Notes under the pieces: generated by a model
Told to the model about the DNA's origin: nothing
Seen by the model: only the letters and a program-made list of their open reading frames with translations
The model's database searches: none
Translations under genes and position numbers: made by a program
NCBI RefSeq assembly: GCF_022201045.2
Contig: NC_068557.1
Span: 4,154,001-4,218,000, forward strand
Direction of reading: 5' to 3'
DNA: 64,000 bases
From: Citrus sinensis
Taxonomy: Eukaryota > Streptophyta > Magnoliopsida > Sapindales > Rutaceae
Shown here: in pieces, positions 60,376-64,000 of the stretch
Layout of the letters: each line of letters opens with the position of its first letter
Position numbering within the stretch: position 1 is the stretch's first letter

Positions 60376-62775
60376 ATGTGGCGTCTCCCAAAAAGCTCAT
60401 TCTCATTCTCCAGTTTGAGAAAACTGATTTTGACGCGCGATATTTCGGGGTCAGCGTCGAGCCCTAGCTTGTCGATATGGAGGAGAAAGAAAGAAATGAG
60501 CAAAGAGAGTTTAATGGTGGCCAAAGAATTGAAGCGCCTGCAGTCCCACCCGGTTCGGTTCGATCGGTTCATCAAATCCCACGTGTCTCGCTTGCTCAAG
60601 TCCGATCTTGTCTCTGTTCTCGCTGAGTTTCAGAGGCAGGACCAGGTCTTTCTTTGCATGAAGGTTACTTACTGATCTCTCTTATTTGTTGTTCATGAGT
60701 TTGCTGCTTTGAAAATTGCTGTTTGGGGGTTGATTGAAAATTTGGTGTAATTAAGTTACGGGTGATATAAAGGGTAAAGTGTAGCACCACTCAAGTTAAA
60801 ATCGCAGTATTTTGGATTTGTGGTGTTTATGATTCAGTTTGTGTAGTGCCATGTTAAAGCTTATTGCTTGGCCAATGATTGCTAGTCCCGTATGATTTGT
60901 TTGTATCGTGTGCACACCACTGTAAAAGCTTGCAGACTAGCTGCAATCATGACCAAATATCATATTAATTTAGGCAGTAAGAATCTTTTGCTTCTAACTA
61001 TACTAAGTTGGTAGCTTTTTGGGGCCTACATTTGGGCCAATTTCACCTAACCACTTGTTTCTGAAATACAATACTCAATTTTGCTGCTAGTTGAGGTATT
61101 TGCTCATACTTGGGATTTTTCAAATAGGCTATGTGGCTGTGTTATCTTGGAGAATTGAGCATGTGTTTTTTCTTTGAAATATGACAACTTGTAGGATAGA
61201 ATAGTGATCTTTAGGAATGTGGAGGAAGAGTTTGGAGTTTAAAATATTGGAGATCATATTTGTTAAAATTTTATATAACCGGTCAATAGGTTACTTTTCC
61301 TTACTTCATTTCAGCTTGTTATAAGTTCAGGTTATTGTTGGTCTATTCCACATTTGAGCCGGTCTCTTAGATTTTATGTTTGTAGATCTTTTGTTACTTC
61401 TAGCCTACTTTTTATATAAACCCTTTTATTCATCTTTACACAATTGGAACATATTGAATTTTTTTGCTAAAAGAGGACCTAAGAGAATTCTTTGGGACAA
61501 AATACTCAATTTTCTATATGATTGGTCATATAATCGTGCTTATATAGATGCTTTTTACACAAGATCCTTAACAGAAGGGATAAGAGGATTAGCGGAACTA
61601 ACTCATTTGTTCGACAGACGAGTAATTGATGGAATTACGAATGGGGTTGGTATTACAAGTTTTTTTGTAGGGGAAGGTATAAAATATTTAGGGGGAAGTC
61701 GCATCTCTTATTATATTTATTTTCGGTATTACTCTTTTTAATATTTCTCTTCTTTTTTCTTTAAATAATTGAAATATTTCTAATTTTGAATTTTCTTGAT
61801 TTCCATCCAGATAAAAAGTTTCATAAACAGGGTTATTTTTATCGCATGTCTCTTTAAAGTGCAAGTGCACTTTATGCTTTGTCAAGCCCCGTGCCCCACC
61901 CCCCCCCAACCAACAATTCCTCATTCACTTGATGTCTTCCGTTTCCTCGATTTTGTCCGGATCCTCCTTTAGCCGATGATATCTGCCTTGACAGAATTGA
62001 GAAAGTCTTCTTATCCCTGTTTTGTGCTGCTTCACTGATCCAAAAGCTTCTTGTCTTCTTGAAATCCAAAACCAACCTGTCAGTATTCTTTAACTTCTTG
62101 TCTTCAAATAGAAGTGTTTTATTAATTGGAGTTGCCGCACTATTTCTTTTTTCTGTTTGGAATGGGGGAATTGGTGGTTGTCTTTAATTCTACACATTGT
62201 GAGAAAAAGAGGTATAAATAGATCATTAGTTGTGGCCTTTGAAATAAATTATGAGCTTGTGCGGCATTAATTAAATTTCAATAGTTCTAAACATAACAGC
62301 AACTATCATGCGGTACATGTTCTGTTTTCTAATTTGAGAATTTATGTAAGTTTTTCAGTTATATGATGTGGTGCGTAAAGAAATATGGTATCGGCCAGAC
62401 ATGTTCTTTTACAGAGACATGCTTATGATGCTTGCAAGAAACAAAAAAGTGGTTGAAGCAAAGCAGGTTTGGGAAGATTTGAAGAGAGAAGAAGTGTTAT
62501 TTGATCAACATACCTTTGGAGATATCATCAGGGCCTTCTTAGATAGTGGATTGTCCTCAGAAGCTATGTTCATATACCACGAAATGAGATCCTCCCCTGA
62601 TCCCCCAATATCTCTGCCCTTCCGTGTGATCCTGAAAGGGCTGATTCCGTACCCCGAATTTAGAGAGAAGGTCAAAGATGACTTTTTGAAGCTCTTCCCT
62701 GACATGATTGTGTATGACCCGCCGGAAGACTTGTTCGAAGATCAAGAATGGAGAAGGGAAAGTGACGAGGAATAG
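60376..62775 (+). CDS. Short organellar PPR protein (At1g62350-like, THA8-related)
   Basis: Two exons, 60376-60663 and 62359-62775, join in phase 0 (CMK|LYDV) for 234 residues. The first 40 or so residues are Ser/Arg-rich with few acids, a likely plastid or mitochondrial transit peptide. The conserved part runs from [20 protein letters not shown] through [49 protein letters not shown] and [20 protein letters not shown] to an acidic tail. This is the short PPR family that includes THA8, an RNA-binding splicing factor in plastids, and Arabidopsis At1g62350, which is nearly identical here by memory. Only about four repeats are present. The 1.7-kb intron carries a plastid DNA insertion. Confidence 0.92.
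61376..61741 (+). pseudogene. ndhF: Nuclear plastid DNA (NUPT): 3' end of ndhF
   Basis: A 121-codon open stretch inside the PPR intron reads [72 protein letters not shown] and [13 protein letters not shown]. This is the C terminus of the plastid NADH dehydrogenase-like subunit 5 (NdhF), recognised from the family. It has no promoter, no N-terminal membrane core and diverges after GGSRIS, so it is a non-functional fragment. That no stop has arisen in 121 codons suggests a fairly recent transfer. Plastid homology may run on into about 61800 (ndhF-rpl32 spacer), but I cannot place the right junction. Confidence 0.93.
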
Positions 62776-64000
62776 AATAGAAAGCTGCTTCTGAGACACT
62801 GTTTAGTTAACCAGCCATAGCAAGAGGTTGAAGGATCTTTCTCTTTGTAAGGAAGGTTGGACCGGGTAAGCAGCTGATGACATTTAAAGTAGCTAAACAT
62901 TTTTCATTTTGCTGTGACTCTCTCCTCCCTGCTTGCCATGCATATGAGGATTGCCAGCTCTGAAAATGCATGCTTCAGTCCCACAAAATGTGCAGTTTTG
63001 AATGACTTGTTTGGGAGCATTAAGTGGAATCTAAAAATATAGCTCCGTTGAACTTCATGTTTGGCTCATCGGGATGAAGATATACCATGAAATTGCTACA
63101 TTCTTTGGGGTACTCGTCATGTTCCTGTTGCCAATGTTAGTATGCAACAAAATTCCTAGCGACGTGATCAATGGAACCCTGGATAGTAATTTGAGAAATA
63201 TTCAGTAATTCAGTAGGTCTCTTTGTTTAATTTTCCATGTAGTTCGTCCATTGTCAGGACATCATGCATTCCATCAGTCACACAATCGTGAATTGTGGAA
63301 TTTATTGTAACTTGTAAGCCAGCATATCGAGTCCCGGTTAAAAGATTGTGAAACAGGGAAGTGCGGGAAAATTAAATTTCTTCTTCTCTTATAAATACAG
63401 AAAGCAGAGAAGAGTATGAATAAAAATGAGCAACAATAGAAGGTATCAAGGTAAAGGCCAATCTTGGATTATTGGAATGATTAAAAATTATTTCAAAAAG
63501 TTAAAAGTTAATTGGATCAATTTGAGATTGTTGTTGAGATGGTTGAAATTGATTTTAAAATTTGGTGAAAATAATAAAATCTTATAATAGATTTTGTGAA
63601 GAAGGAAAAGTACCTTTTCAAATTTTGAATTCATATATATGCTTCATGAGGGGTGACGATATTTAAACCCACGAAAAACACTTTTAAAATTTTTAAATGC
63701 AACTTCTTATTACCCGAATACCTAATTATAGGAGAAAGAAAAAGAATATAAATGTTACTTTTTATTACTCTAATAACCAACACACACATATATATAGTTA
63801 GTTAGTCTCTGTTAATGATGTTCTCTCTTAAGAATGATTTTGTATTAGTACGTTCTAACAAACAAATATTCTAATAAATTGTCGAATAATTAGGATTAAA
63901 ACCAAACGGATAAAGGCATTCAGAATCTGCCTCATTAAATAACAAAATGAGAATACTCTAGAGATAGAGGGAATACCATAATCACGTAGCTTCATTAAAA
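62776..64000. other. 3' UTR of the short PPR gene and intergenic DNA
   Basis: No further gene is visible before the right edge. The 3' UTR probably ends within about 600 bases, after which the DNA is AT-rich. Confidence 0.5.

Overview
This is a nuclear genomic window from a flowering plant, clearly a eudicot. It is AT-rich, with GT-AG introns, AT-rich intergenic DNA full of short inverted-repeat elements, and every gene matches a land-plant family. SMG7 and a PH-RhoGAP lie side by side on the same strand; by locus numbers recalled from memory, their Arabidopsis counterparts (At5g19400 and At5g19390) are also adjacent. A woody rosid such as Citrus is possible, but the sequence alone does not settle the species. 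There is no operon logic here: the genes are independent transcription units.

Layout. 1-3446 (+): last eight exons of a hydroxyproline O-arabinosyltransferase (HPAT3-like), cut by the left edge. 3877-7016 (-): secreted non-specific phospholipase C, four exons, convergent with HPAT. 7.1-12.8 kb: intergenic, with two structured non-autonomous elements (about 8.37-8.70 kb and 10.07-10.74 kb). 14852-19408 (-): SMG7, a nonsense-mediated decay factor, with introns in both its 5' and 3' untranslated regions. 22627-23372 (-): small phospholipase A2-like gene whose only coding intron appears to be GC-AG. 25665-43122 (-): 22-exon PH-RhoGAP (PHGAP/REN1 family), an 876-residue regulator of ROP GTPases, with repeats, a SINE-like insertion and long homopolymers in its introns. 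43.1-48.9 kb: intergenic. 48877-51475 (+): GET1/WRB-like tail-anchored-protein receptor. 52923-54375 (+): two-RRM hnRNP F/H-like protein. About 55.0-55.5 kb (+): decayed Rab escort protein pseudogene carrying a small palindrome. 56428-58593 (+): intronless mitochondrial PPR protein related to At4g28010/RPF5. 60376-62775 (+): short two-exon PPR protein related to At1g62350; its intron holds a nuclear copy of the plastid ndhF 3' end. The rest is intergenic.

Exon structures were built by hand from GT/AG signals, reading-frame closure and family knowledge. All eight gene models close in frame, and each exon set sums to a multiple of three. I found no CRISPR array, phage, complete autonomous transposon or convincing RNA gene. 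I saw no wholly new gene system. The most interesting material is structural: the organellar insertion, the GC-AG intron that a plain ORF call would get wrong, the duplicated exon in HPAT, the NMD-type 3' UTR of SMG7, the Rab escort relic and the short inverted-repeat elements.
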